Source of the DNA: Candidatus Calescibacterium sp.
GTDB lineage: Bacteria > DRYD01
Assembly (NCBI GenBank): GCA_025059235.1
Contig: JANXCV010000004.1
Coordinates: 141,438 to 178,106 of the forward strand
DNA: 36,669 nucleotides
Reading direction: 5' to 3'
Below the pieces are notes generated by a model. The model did no database searches, had not been told where the DNA came from, and saw nothing but the letters and a program-made list of their open reading frames with translations. The position numbers were made by a program, and so were the translations under genes. Positions 1-8,424 of the stretch are shown piece after piece; positions within the stretch are counted from its first letter, which is position 1; each line of letters begins with the position of its first letter.

Positions 1-1545
1 CTTATGCTCCCTGTTCATTCTTATCAAAGTTATGTAATTTAAAAAATTTTCCACATCATTCTTTTCGTTGTTTTTACAGAAATTTTCTACAAATTGAGCA
101 AAAATTTTTAATAAGTTAGAATCCTGATTCTTTTCATATTTAAGCATTATTTCATCTAGTATTTCGATTACAGGTTGATCAGATTTTTCTATCATTTCTT
201 GTACTTCTTTGTATATGTCATACCTTTCCTGTTCTAATATGTCTATTACATTTTTTTCTTCAATTTGCTTTGTTATTTTTTTTATTTCTGAGTTTTTAAG
301 CCTGAAATAATTTTTAAGTACTCTTATAAAGCTGATATCATCTTTGGGGTTATTTATGATCTTGAGGAAAGATATAAGATTTTTAATTTCTTTTCGTTCG
401 AAGAAATCGTAGCCACTTACAAACTTAGCATTTATTCCCCTTTTGATGATGTTTTTTTCAAATTCTTTACATATGTCGTTTGTTCTACATAGTATTGCAA
501 TTGATTTATTTTTATTTGATAGAATGTTTTGACATATATATTCATATTCTTTTTCTTCTTCTCTAAATATTTTTATATCCACTGATCCAGTTATATCTTT
601 TATAGGTTTTATATTTTTAGGGAATCTGTTGATGTTATAAGATATTAACCTTGAGTAGGTTTTGATTATCTCAGAAGCTGATCTGTAGTTATATTCTAGA
701 TTAATTATTTTTGGATTGAGATAGTATTTAGGGAAGTCTAGCATTATTTGAACCTCTGCGTTCCTAAAACTATATATACTTTGATCGTCATCTCCTACTA
801 CAAATATATTTCTGTTTGATTCTGTAAGATGAAGCAAAAACTCGAATTGAGTCTGATTTATATCCTGATACTCGTCAACAATGATATATTCAAACATCGA
901 TGATATTCTTTGTTTTATATCTCTTCTTTCTAGAAGAATATTGTTAATACAAAGTATTATATCGTCAAAATCCAAACTGTTTATTTTTTTTAAGAAGAAG
1001 TTATATTCTTCTATTAATTCCTGTGTTTCTGGAGAAAGTGGGATATCTTTTTTATTTTTTACACAGGATATAATATTTGAAAGGATATACGGAGTTATCT
1101 TTTTCTTAGTTTTTCTGTTGGACAATATATTCTTGATTACTTCTATTTTATCTTCTTCGTCTATGATGTTTATTTTATCTTCTAGATGGTACATTGTTGT
1201 TCGAATAGGCATGATTTGTTTGAGTAGTTTTATGATAACTGAGTGAAAAGTTCCTATGTAAGGGATAGTTGAGTTTATATATTTTTTTATTCTTTTCTGC
1301 ATTTCTTCTGCTGCTTTGTTTGTAAAAGTCAGAATCAACAATTTTTCTGGATTTACATTTTTTTCTTTTATGAGGAAGATAGTTTTATAGGTTATTACAG
1401 TGGTTTTACCGGTTCCTGGTCCAGCAAGAACTAGATGGGGACCATCTGTACTGATAACAGCTTCTTTCTGATAAACGTTTAAATTTTTCATTATCTCATT
1501 TTGCTTGGAATTACTGTCAAACAGTTTAAAATTTTGTACTCTCAT
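1..1545 (-). CDS. UvrD/PcrA-type superfamily 1 DNA helicase, C-terminus cut by window edge
   Basis: ATP-dependent 3'-5' DNA helicase of the UvrD/Rep/PcrA family, acting in DNA repair or replication-fork rescue. About 515 residues are visible, open to the window edge. Walker A GPGTGKTT lies at residues 42-49, motif Ia has FTNKAAEEM, motif II reads VDEYQD, and motif III reads VGDDDQSIYSFR; the family usually has GDxDQSIY here. Motif IV to early 2B follows, and the last part lies outside. The ATG at 1543-1545 precedes the N-terminal NVYQKEAV segment, a variant of the LNxxQ motif. The gene is divergent from the DedA gene, with about 56 bases between starts, so their promoters must overlap. The family is certain; which of UvrD, PcrA or Rep is not. 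Confidence 0.93.
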   Translation of the reverse strand, partial: MRVQNFKLFDSNSKQNEIMKNLNVYQKEAVISTDGPHLVLAGPGTGKTTVITYKTIFLIKEKNVNPEKLLILTFTNKAAEEMQKRIKKYINSTIPYIGTFHSVIIKLLKQIMPIRTTMYHLEDKINIIDEEDKIEVIKNILSNRKTKKKITPYILSNIISCVKNKKDIPLSPETQELIEEYNFFLKKINSLDFDDIILCINNILLERRDIKQRISSMFEYIIVDEYQDINQTQFEFLLHLTESNRNIFVVGDDDQSIYSFRNAEVQIMLDFPKYYLNPKIINLEYNYRSASEIIKTYSRLISYNINRFPKNIKPIKDITGSVDIKIFREEEKEYEYICQNILSNKNKSIAILCRTNDICKEFEKNIIKRGINAKFVSGYDFFERKEIKNLISFLKIINNPKDDISFIRVLKNYFRLKNSEIKKITKQIEEKNVIDILEQERYDIYKEVQEMIEKSDQPVIEILDEIMLKYEKNQDSNLLKIFAQFVENFCKNNEKNDVENFLNYITLIRMNREHK

Positions 1546-1601
1546 TGTTTATTATTATACTTTTTTCAGGTTGCTTTACCTTGTATATAAAGGATGGTTT
1601 A

Positions 1602-2237
1602 ATGGGTTTGAAGAACGTATATAGTATGGAAGCTTCAGTTCTAGAGACAGTAAATTTTTACATAAAAGTCGGTGGGTTACCCTTAGTTTTTTTGATAATA
1701 TTTATCGAAACGGGTATATTTTTAGGATTTTTTTTACCAGGAGATTCTCTACTTTTTGCATTGGGCATAATAGCTGCAGCAAAAATCATTGATCTAAACT
1801 TTACCCTGGTTGGTTGTACAGTAGCTGCGATAATGGGTAATTATTTTGCATATTTTGCGGGTTACTTTTTAGCAGACAAAGTATTGTCTAATTTGCTGAA
1901 AAAATATTCACATCATCTAAATAGAACCCAGGAATTTTATTCAAAACATGGTGCTTTTGCTATCATTTTTGCTCGTTTTATTCCATTTTTCAGAGGTTTT
2001 GTTCCATTCCTTGCTGGGATGGTAAAAATGAATTTCTTTACGTATTCTTTGTATAACGTTCTGAGTGCTTTCATATGGGTATACAGTTTGGTCTTGTTAG
2101 GATATTTCTTGGGCTCATCCATACCGAACATTAAGAAGTATGTTCACCTGATCATATTGGCTATAGTTGTTTTGTCTGTATTGCCTATTTTTTACAAAAC
2201 TTTAAGAAATAGGAAAGTAAAAGAACAAAATTTGTAG
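1602..2237 (+). CDS. DedA/SNARE-associated family inner-membrane protein
   Basis: Polytopic membrane protein of the DedA (VTT domain) superfamily. Members support membrane homeostasis and some move undecaprenyl phosphate or other lipids across the membrane. The sequence has the family core: a hydrophobic start with an ETG segment, FFLPGDSLLF, then GNYFAYFAGY, and a conserved FARFIPFFRGFVPFLAGM segment, followed by two more membrane helices and a basic tail. I chose ATG 1602 because AAGGATGG sits just upstream. The frame is open to a TTG at 1545, but that start overlaps the helicase start, and a second ATG at 1626 is also possible. The length (about 211 residues) is normal. Which lipid it acts on cannot be told. 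Confidence 0.9.
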   Translation: MGLKNVYSMEASVLETVNFYIKVGGLPLVFLIIFIETGIFLGFFLPGDSLLFALGIIAAAKIIDLNFTLVGCTVAAIMGNYFAYFAGYFLADKVLSNLLKKYSHHLNRTQEFYSKHGAFAIIFARFIPFFRGFVPFLAGMVKMNFFTYSLYNVLSAFIWVYSLVLLGYFLGSSIPNIKKYVHLIILAIVVLSVLPIFYKTLRNRKVKEQNL

Positions 2238-2251
2238 AATAATAAATATGA

Positions 2252-2324
2252 GGGCTGTTAGCTCAATTGGTAGAGCATTGGACTCTTAATCCAGGGGTTG
2301 CAGGTTCGAGTCCTGCACAGCCCA
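2252..2324 (+). tRNA. tRNA-Lys(CTT)
   Basis: A complete cloverleaf: 7-bp acceptor GGGCTGT/ACAGCCC, D-arm GCTC...GAGC, anticodon stem TTGGA/TCCAG with loop CTCTTAA (anticodon CTT, lysine AAG codons), T-arm GCAGG-TTCGAGT-CCTGC and discriminator A. The CCA end is not encoded. The feoA start codon is only 9 bases beyond the discriminator base, so the tRNA and feoA mRNA are probably one transcript. Confidence 0.97.
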
Positions 2325-2333
2325 TCTAATTTG

Positions 2334-2567
2334 GTGGACCCAATCCAGAGGGGTAAAATATACAAAATAAAACAGATAATCCGTGATAAACCCTACTACA
2401 TGAACTATGGACTAATAGAAAACACAATAATAAAAGTGATCGATATTTCTTCTGATAACAAAAATTTTTATTTAGAGGTCGTAGGTTTCAATAGGAAACT
2501 AGCTATTGCCATTGATATCTTGCAAGATATAATCCTAGAAGAGGTAAAAGATGACAAAGAAAATTAA
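2334..2567 (+). CDS. feoA: FeoA-like SH3-fold protein of ferrous iron uptake
   Basis: Small cytoplasmic SH3-like protein thought to bind and modulate FeoB. The 77 residues show the FeoA pattern: GKIYKIKQI, a central glycine-containing NYGLIENTIIKVI segment (usually LGxxPGxxI), then a final AIAIDILQDIIL strand. Identification rests on this weak pattern plus the 17-base overlap with feoB. The open frame extends back into the tRNA gene, but only GTG 2334 or TTG 2331 lie outside it. Neither has a Shine-Dalgarno sequence. The 5' leader after tRNA processing would be about 9 bases or less. Confidence 0.8.
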   Translation: MDPIQRGKIYKIKQIIRDKPYYMNYGLIENTIIKVIDISSDNKNFYLEVVGFNRKLAIAIDILQDIILEEVKDDKEN

Positions 2568-4617
2568 TACTGAGAAAAATCTTCCAAAGGGTTGCAAAGA
2601 ATGTGAGTTGGGAGTAATACAAAAAATAACAATAGACTTAAAAAGGAATTTAAAAAGGGTAAAAAAAATAAGAATTGCACTTGTAGGACAACCCAATAGT
2701 GGAAAAAGTACATTTTTCAATTCCTTATCAGTCCATAAGGTTAATACTGCAAACTACTACGGTACTACAGTTGAATATCATGTAACAACTATTTTCATAA
2801 AAAACTACGAAATAGAACTGATAGACTTACCGGGAATATATTCTTTGAATTATTCTGATCTAGCAGAGAAAGTAACCTTTGAAATAATAACAAACGTAAG
2901 AGAAGAATTCAAAATAGATGGAATTATACAAATAGTAGAGGCTGTTTCTTTACCCCATGCTCTATTACTCACTTTAGATCTCTTAACGCTTGATATTCCT
3001 ATGGTTATTGCTCTTAACATGTTCGATGAAGCAAGAATAAAGGGAGTAGAAATAGATATTAAGCTTTTAGAGAATTTTCTTGGTATTCCTGTTATACCAA
3101 CAGTAGCCATAAAAGGAGAGAATACGTTGAAGTGCATCTTAAAACTCATAGCAATTTTAGATAAGAGTGATTACTTAGAAAGCAGTGATACTACTAGTTT
3201 TGGTGGTTTCATAAAAGAAGGTAACGATTTGTTTTACAGAGCTTCTTTCAGTAAGGAAGAATTGCCTAAGGTTGTAGAAGCCTATAAAAAGCTATGGAAA
3301 AGTATGGTAAAAGAAATTTTTGATGCTACCAATTGCCACTTTGAAAAATGTAAATTAGTACCAGCTTGTTTGATGAATATTGAAAAATATGCTCCTAATT
3401 TGATATCCCTAGCTAATGTAAGAGATGAAATACTGAAATTAAAAAGTAACATAATAATGTCGATTTCTTCTTATGTTTTTAGTACAAGTAGACCCAAACC
3501 TACTTTCGAGGATATAATAGATAAATTTGTTCTTCATAGGTTTTGGGGATATTCGATATTAGTTATGGTTCTATTTTGTGCTTTTTATCTTGCTTATTTT
3601 ATAGGGAATTTTATTGCTGATAAGATAGACATTGTTACTGATCCTATTTCAGATATGGTTGACCAGTGGGCTAAAAGTTATGGTTTGTTAGCTCCCCTTA
3701 TCACAGGTTTTAAAGATGGTTTATTAGGGGGTATAGGTATCGTCATACCATACCTAGTCCCTTTCTTACTTTTTATAAGCATATTGGAAGATAGTGGATA
3801 TATACCTAGGATGATGTATTTAATAGACGGATTGTTAAGACCTCTAGGTATTTCGGGTAGGAGTGTACTAAGTTTTGTTCTAGGATTGGGATGTAATGTA
3901 AGTGCTATAATGAGCTTACGGGGATTAACAAAATATAACGAGAGAATTCTTGCGGGTATAGTTATTCCATTTGTTCCTTGCTCTGCTAGAACTGTTGTGA
4001 TAATGGCTTTAGTTACCGGAACGTTGGGGGTTCTTTGGGGATTATCTTTATATTTATTTAGCCTTATCGTAATCGTTGGAGTATTGTTTTTAATAAATAA
4101 ATTATCTAGATTCAGTTTACATCACTTCATGATTCATATTCCTCCCTATAGGATTCCTTCTATAAAGTTAGTTGGAATGAAGATTTGGCTCAGGTTTAGA
4201 ACTTTTGTTTTTACTGCATGGCCAATACTAATCCTAGGAACTATAATCCTGAATTATCTTTCTTACTTTCAACTAGATAAGCACATAAATAATATTTTTT
4301 CCTTCGTCACGGTAAGCTTACTAGGATTACCTAAAGAAACTGGAATACCCCTAATTTTTGGCTTGTTAGCTAAAGAGTATGCCTTAGTTATGCTATATTC
4401 TGCTTTGGGAACAGAAAACATAAAGTCTATAATGAATGATCTACAAATTTTCGTATTTTCCATCTTTATTCTATTGTATACTCCATGTATTTCCACAATT
4501 GCTGTTCAGGTTAGGGAAATAGGTCTTAAATTTGCCGTTATATCTATCTTGCTATCAGTTTCTACAGCCCTATTATCATCGTTTATTGCAAGTAGAATGC
4601 TAAGTTTTATATTATGA
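2551..4617 (+). CDS. feoB: Ferrous iron transporter FeoB
   Basis: GTP-binding inner-membrane ferrous iron permease, 688 residues. The N-terminal G domain has G1 GQPNSGKST (residues 46-54), the switch-region threonines after residue 70, G3 DLPG (92-95) and G4 NMFD (156-159). A helical insert follows. From about residue 330 there are eight or more hydrophobic segments with two gate-like regions, one containing GLGCNVSAIM and PFVPCSART, typical of FeoB. An N-terminal extension before G1 holds a CxxC pair (C15, C18), seen in some FeoBs and possibly metal-binding. The start follows AGAGG and overlaps feoA. Its stop overlaps the next start as ATGA, so feoA-feoB-binding protein look translationally coupled. 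Confidence 0.97.
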   Translation: MTKKINTEKNLPKGCKECELGVIQKITIDLKRNLKRVKKIRIALVGQPNSGKSTFFNSLSVHKVNTANYYGTTVEYHVTTIFIKNYEIELIDLPGIYSLNYSDLAEKVTFEIITNVREEFKIDGIIQIVEAVSLPHALLLTLDLLTLDIPMVIALNMFDEARIKGVEIDIKLLENFLGIPVIPTVAIKGENTLKCILKLIAILDKSDYLESSDTTSFGGFIKEGNDLFYRASFSKEELPKVVEAYKKLWKSMVKEIFDATNCHFEKCKLVPACLMNIEKYAPNLISLANVRDEILKLKSNIIMSISSYVFSTSRPKPTFEDIIDKFVLHRFWGYSILVMVLFCAFYLAYFIGNFIADKIDIVTDPISDMVDQWAKSYGLLAPLITGFKDGLLGGIGIVIPYLVPFLLFISILEDSGYIPRMMYLIDGLLRPLGISGRSVLSFVLGLGCNVSAIMSLRGLTKYNERILAGIVIPFVPCSARTVVIMALVTGTLGVLWGLSLYLFSLIVIVGVLFLINKLSRFSLHHFMIHIPPYRIPSIKLVGMKIWLRFRTFVFTAWPILILGTIILNYLSYFQLDKHINNIFSFVTVSLLGLPKETGIPLIFGLLAKEYALVMLYSALGTENIKSIMNDLQIFVFSIFILLYTPCISTIAVQVREIGLKFAVISILLSVSTALLSSFIASRMLSFIL

Positions 4618-5423
4618 ATACAGTCAAATATATAAAAATTATAACCTTTTTATTTTTATTTTTTTTGGGCACAGTTTTCTCTAAAGAAATAATTACTTTC
4701 AGTATCAATCCTTTATTAGGATTCTACTACGAAATAGTGGGACACGAAAATAAAAATAAGTGGAAATATAATGTCCTGATAGATTCTTCTTTTGATCATC
4801 ATCACTTCGATATAAAGCCTTCTAAGTTCAAGATGATAAAAGATTCGAAAGCTTTGTTTCTTATCGGTACGCTTGAGTTGGATAGAGAAGTACTAAAAAT
4901 TACAAATATAAAGGATAAGATAATATTAAGCAATTATTTGGAAATCTATAATAGTGATCCACATATCTGGATATCTGTTAAGAATTGTAAAAAAATCATT
5001 CAAATAATGTATAATTATCTCTATTCAAACCAAAAGATCAATAGGAATGAATTATACCAGAATTATAGCAAATTGTATAGGAGATACGATGATCTTGACA
5101 AAAGACTACATTCTTCGTTTAAACAGAAGAGAATTATTATTTTTTCGTATCACAACGAATTTGGTTATATAAGTAGAGATTATGGAGTGAATATAATTCC
5201 TTTGTTTAAAAATGAGGAAGATATTTCACCGAGATATCTACAAGATTTAATAAGAAGGATAAGATCATACAAGCAAAATGTTCATATAATTTTACCAGTT
5301 TACTACGATAAAAAAGTAATCAACTACATAAAAAAGGAGTTGAATAACATAAATTTCACTATCTTCAATAGTAATTCCATCAATATCTATGAGGAGTTTG
5401 TGAAATTAGAGAGCCTCAGATGA
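4614..5423 (+). CDS. TroA/ZnuA-like periplasmic metal-binding protein
   Basis: Substrate-binding protein of the cluster A-I (ZnuA/TroA/MntA) type, which captures zinc or manganese for an ABC importer. A signal peptide covers about residues 1-23, with a long hydrophobic core ending VFS. The first ligand region is a histidine run (H62-H64) followed by KPS, as in the family's HxYxxxPSD region. DPHIW (115-119) is a clear family signature. A third histidine, H180, sits in SYHNEFGY. The usual fourth acidic ligand near the C-terminus is not obvious. It is shorter (269 residues) than most ZnuA proteins. ATGA overlap with feoB and position before an ABC ATPase support an importer. Which metal is carried is unknown; its linkage to feoAB suggests a divalent transition metal. 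Confidence 0.8.
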   Translation: MNTVKYIKIITFLFLFFLGTVFSKEIITFSINPLLGFYYEIVGHENKNKWKYNVLIDSSFDHHHFDIKPSKFKMIKDSKALFLIGTLELDREVLKITNIKDKIILSNYLEIYNSDPHIWISVKNCKKIIQIMYNYLYSNQKINRNELYQNYSKLYRRYDDLDKRLHSSFKQKRIIIFSYHNEFGYISRDYGVNIIPLFKNEEDISPRYLQDLIRRIRSYKQNVHIILPVYYDKKVINYIKKELNNINFTIFNSNSINIYEEFVKLESLR

Positions 5424-5439
5424 AATTAGAGAATTTTGG

Positions 5440-6177
5440 ATGAGAAGAGTTTTGTTGTTTGAAGGTGTATCTTTTTCTTATAATGGGAATGAAGAAGTAT
5501 TGAAGAATGTAACATTTTCTATTTATGAAGGAGAAGTAATAACAATTCTAGGTCCAAACGGCGGTGGTAAAACTACTCTACTCAAGTTGATTCTAGGTTT
5601 TCTAAGGCCATCTTCTGGAGTTATTAAGGTTTTTGATGATGATCCTGCTTCAAGAAGGAAAGATATAGGATATTTGCCTCAGTTCTCATCTGTCGATAGA
5701 AATGTTCCCATAACTGCTTTTGAGTTTGTTAAACTAGCTATGTATCCCGGTCTTCTTTTACCATATCCAAAAGATATTGATCAAAAGATTAATAGTATTC
5801 TTAAAGTAGTAGATGCTTTTGAGTTCAGGAATAGGGTAATTTCTGAATTATCTGGTGGTCAATTTCAGAGAGTTCTTTTTGCCCGAGCAATTGTCAATGA
5901 TCCTAAAATTCTGATCTTGGACGAACCAACCAATTTCGTAGATGAAAACAGTAGAAAAAACTTCTATGAAATAATAATGTCATTCAAAAAAAAGAAAACC
6001 ATAATCATAGTTAGTCACGATATAGATATGGTTAGTAACTACACAGATAGAGTTTTTTGTTTAAATAGAGAAATTTTTATAACTTGTGAAGTTGATAATT
6101 TAAGAAAAAACTTGGATACAGTATACAATAATCTATTTAACTATGTTGAACATAGGCACCAAAGTTTATTTAGATAA
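5440..6177 (+). CDS. ABC transporter ATPase, ZnuC/MntB type
   Basis: Cytoplasmic ATPase of a metal ABC importer. Walker A GPNGGGKTT is at residues 38-46; the Q-loop reads YLPQ; the signature LSGGQFQR is near residue 148; Walker B ILILDEPT follows, with a D-loop and an H-loop histidine in IVSHDID. GKTTLLKLILGFLRPSSG and the FEFVKLAMYP region resemble ZnuC/MntB-like proteins. It directly follows the binding-protein gene. The short string GAAATTAGAGA occurs twice at the junction (around 5402 and 5421), possibly a small duplication. No membrane permease gene of the ZnuB type follows or lies elsewhere in the window. The last 35 bases overlap the aminotransferase gene. Confidence 0.9.
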   Translation: MRRVLLFEGVSFSYNGNEEVLKNVTFSIYEGEVITILGPNGGGKTTLLKLILGFLRPSSGVIKVFDDDPASRRKDIGYLPQFSSVDRNVPITAFEFVKLAMYPGLLLPYPKDIDQKINSILKVVDAFEFRNRVISELSGGQFQRVLFARAIVNDPKILILDEPTNFVDENSRKNFYEIIMSFKKKKTIIIVSHDIDMVSNYTDRVFCLNREIFITCEVDNLRKNLDTVYNNLFNYVEHRHQSLFR

Positions 6178-7300
6178 TCCGAATATAGGTGAACTGGAAA
6201 AGAAGTACGTTATAGATGCCTTGGAAAGTGGGTTTATTTCTACTAGAGGACATTTAATAAAAATATTTGAAGAGAAATTAGGTGAATATCTAGGGGGGTA
6301 TGTAAGTGCCACTTATTGTGGAACTGCCGGTTTACATCTTTCCATCTTGTATTCTATGAAGAAGAACAAGATTAAAGAAAGAGTCGGGGTTATACTTCCA
6401 GCACTCACTTTTGCCGCCACTGCCCATGCAGTTCTCTATAATAACCTAATTCCTGTATTCGTAGATGTTGAATATGAAACCTGGAATATTGATATTTCCA
6501 AAGTAGATGATTTGATAAAAATTTGTAGATCTAGAGGAATTGACATAAAATTTATCATTCCTGTTCATCTATATGGGAATCCTGTAGACATGGATGAGAT
6601 CAGAGCTATATCTACAGAATATGAGCTAATAGTAATAGAAGATTCTGCTGAAGCTCTTGGTAGTTATTATAAAGGTAAAAAATGTGGGACTTTAAGTGAT
6701 TTTGGTGTTTTTAGTTTCAACGCAAACAAGGTTATCACTGCTTCCTCCGGTGGAGCTATATTTTCAACTTCAAAAGAAGACATAGAATACATAAGATTTC
6801 TAACTCTTCAAGCAAGAAATGAATCAAAAGGTTATTATCATGAAGATATGGGGTTTAATTATAGAATGACAAATATAGAAGCTGCCATAGTATTGGCACA
6901 ACTTGAAAAATTAGACTATTTTCTCATGCTAAAAAGAGAATTCTTTAAAATTTATACTCACTACTTGTCGGATTATGTAGAATTCCAAAAAATAAAAGAT
7001 TACAATATTTCTAATTATTGGCTAATTAGTTGTTTATTTAGAAATCTGGATATACCGGATTTGCAAAAAAAATTGGAGCAATACGGTATTCCCACTAGGA
7101 GGATATTTTACCCTCTACCTTTGATGGACTTTTACAGAGATTTCACAAAAATTTATCTAGATAATGCAAATCCGATAGATTTCTATAGGAATGCATTTGA
7201 GATATATAGCAGAGGTCTATGTCTACCTAGTTCTACTAAAAATACAACTGATACAATCGAATTAGTAGCAAAAACGATCCTTGATGTTATCAAAAAATAG
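6143..7300 (+). CDS. DegT/DnrJ/EryC1/StrS-family PLP aminotransferase
   Basis: Pyridoxal-phosphate enzyme that usually aminates a keto sugar nucleotide for surface polysaccharide. 385 residues, normal for the family. Visible landmarks are the N-terminal SGFISTRG segment, GTAGLHLSI, the PALTFAATAHAV segment, HLYGNPVDM, IEDSAEALGS (an Asp for the PLP ring nitrogen) and SFNANK with K196 as the Schiff-base lysine, followed by SGGAI. The HEDMGFNYRMTNIEAA segment is typical. ATG 6143 lies inside the ABC ATPase gene, so translation is coupled, but the chemistry is unrelated to metal transport. It could feed the glycosyltransferases further along the window. The exact sugar substrate cannot be read from the sequence. 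Confidence 0.94.
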   Translation: MLNIGTKVYLDNPNIGELEKKYVIDALESGFISTRGHLIKIFEEKLGEYLGGYVSATYCGTAGLHLSILYSMKKNKIKERVGVILPALTFAATAHAVLYNNLIPVFVDVEYETWNIDISKVDDLIKICRSRGIDIKFIIPVHLYGNPVDMDEIRAISTEYELIVIEDSAEALGSYYKGKKCGTLSDFGVFSFNANKVITASSGGAIFSTSKEDIEYIRFLTLQARNESKGYYHEDMGFNYRMTNIEAAIVLAQLEKLDYFLMLKREFFKIYTHYLSDYVEFQKIKDYNISNYWLISCLFRNLDIPDLQKKLEQYGIPTRRIFYPLPLMDFYRDFTKIYLDNANPIDFYRNAFEIYSRGLCLPSSTKNTTDTIELVAKTILDVIKK

Positions 7301-7307
7301 TAAAATT

Positions 7308-7336
7308 TTTACATTTTTTTTACAATATTATATAAT
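7308..7336 (+). promoter_or_regulatory. Sigma-70-type promoter for the coiled-coil protein gene
   Basis: TTTACA (7308-7313), a 17-base spacer and a consensus TATAAT (7331-7336), in a 97-base gap after the aminotransferase. This is the best-looking promoter in the window. It leaves a leader of about 55 bases, ending in a strong ribosome site (AGGGAGGG) before ATG 7398. Confidence 0.7.
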
Positions 7337-7397
7337 AAGATTGAAGGTACCTTTTATGTCTATAGTGGAAATATAGAACTGATAGGGAGGGAAAAAG

Positions 7398-8423
7398 ATG
7401 GTTAATCCAATTCAACCAGGAACAAGCGCAAATACTCTAAGAGATATATTTGTTGAATCGAAAAATGTAGTACCAGATACTCATCAAGAAAAACTTTCAA
7501 AAGATAGCCAAACTGAAATAACTGACCAAACAATTTCAGACGTCTTTACTTCTCAAGAATCAAAGGATGAAATAATAAAAAAAATAGATCAAATCATAAA
7601 TCAAAAAGAAAATGAATTAAAGAAAATAGAAGAAGAAATAAAAAAAGTAAAGGATAGATATTCTTCAAGAAATATTAGTGATGATAACCTGAAGCAGTAT
7701 TTACAGGTTTCAGACCAGATAATATTAGAAAACCTGAATATGCAAAGACAATCTCTAATGAACCAGATTAATGTTTTAGATGCTAGAAAAAGAGAACTTT
7801 TGAACCAAAAGAAAGAAGAGGAAAGAAATATTGAAGCTCTTCAACAAGAAATAAGAAATAACTACCAGATATCGTTAGATCAGTTGGAAAGTTTAAAGAA
7901 ACAGTTACTGTCATATCAGGAATCTATGAATGCAAACTATCAAAAAAATATTGAAGCTTTAAATAACAATATAAAAAAGCTACAGAAAGAAATAGAAGAC
8001 TTGCTTTCATCTCAACCGTCTACACCAGAAGAAGCCGAACAAATAGCTCAAAAAATTTCAGAGAAAAGAAATCTAATTTCTATTCTGAAAGGTCAAATGG
8101 ACCTACTTTCACAAGAAATATCCAATATAAATAATCAAATAGGTCAACAAATAACCCAATTAGATCAGCAAGCCGGTGAGATAAGGAAGCAGATGCAAGC
8201 GGACTACTACAACAAGTGGGCAATCGAACAAGCCATAAGAAGAGAAGTTGAGCAAATAATATGGTCAGAAATGTTAAACGAAAAAAATCACGTTGCTAAC
8301 TTGTGGAAAATGTATTTTGATACAAACCAAAAAATAAATGCAATGTGGAGAGATATGTATTTTAAGAAGATACAGGATAATAATGATTTTGTATTAAGAT
8401 GGTCAAAGGCTTTAGGAGCATAG
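7398..8423 (+). CDS. Long coiled-coil protein of unknown function
   Basis: 341 residues with no signal peptide and no membrane segment, so probably cytoplasmic. Residues 1-60 are polar and likely disordered. About residues 60-270 are almost continuous heptads rich in Glu, Lys, Gln, Ile and Leu, with a short break around a QPSTPEEAEQ stretch. The last 70 residues are rich in Trp and Met (five Trp), suggesting a small helical cap. It has its own promoter and a strong ribosome site, which suggests high expression. The stop is followed after one base by the nucleotidyltransferase ATG, so the two may be cotranscribed. I do not recognise a family; a structural or scaffold protein is a guess. Confidence 0.85.
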   Translation: MVNPIQPGTSANTLRDIFVESKNVVPDTHQEKLSKDSQTEITDQTISDVFTSQESKDEIIKKIDQIINQKENELKKIEEEIKKVKDRYSSRNISDDNLKQYLQVSDQIILENLNMQRQSLMNQINVLDARKRELLNQKKEEERNIEALQQEIRNNYQISLDQLESLKKQLLSYQESMNANYQKNIEALNNNIKKLQKEIEDLLSSQPSTPEEAEQIAQKISEKRNLISILKGQMDLLSQEISNINNQIGQQITQLDQQAGEIRKQMQADYYNKWAIEQAIRREVEQIIWSEMLNEKNHVANLWKMYFDTNQKINAMWRDMYFKKIQDNNDFVLRWSKALGA

Positions 8424-8424
8424 T

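Noticed and set aside
881..1246. Plus-strand open frame of 121 residues
   Set aside because: It lies opposite the UvrD-type helicase, whose motifs II and III are encoded there on the minus strand; the plus-strand product has no protein character.
1..1545. UvrD helicase as the Gabija-type partner (GajB) of the OLD-family protein
   Set aside because: It is 34 kb away on the other side of the window and has housekeeping-type context; Gabija genes are adjacent.
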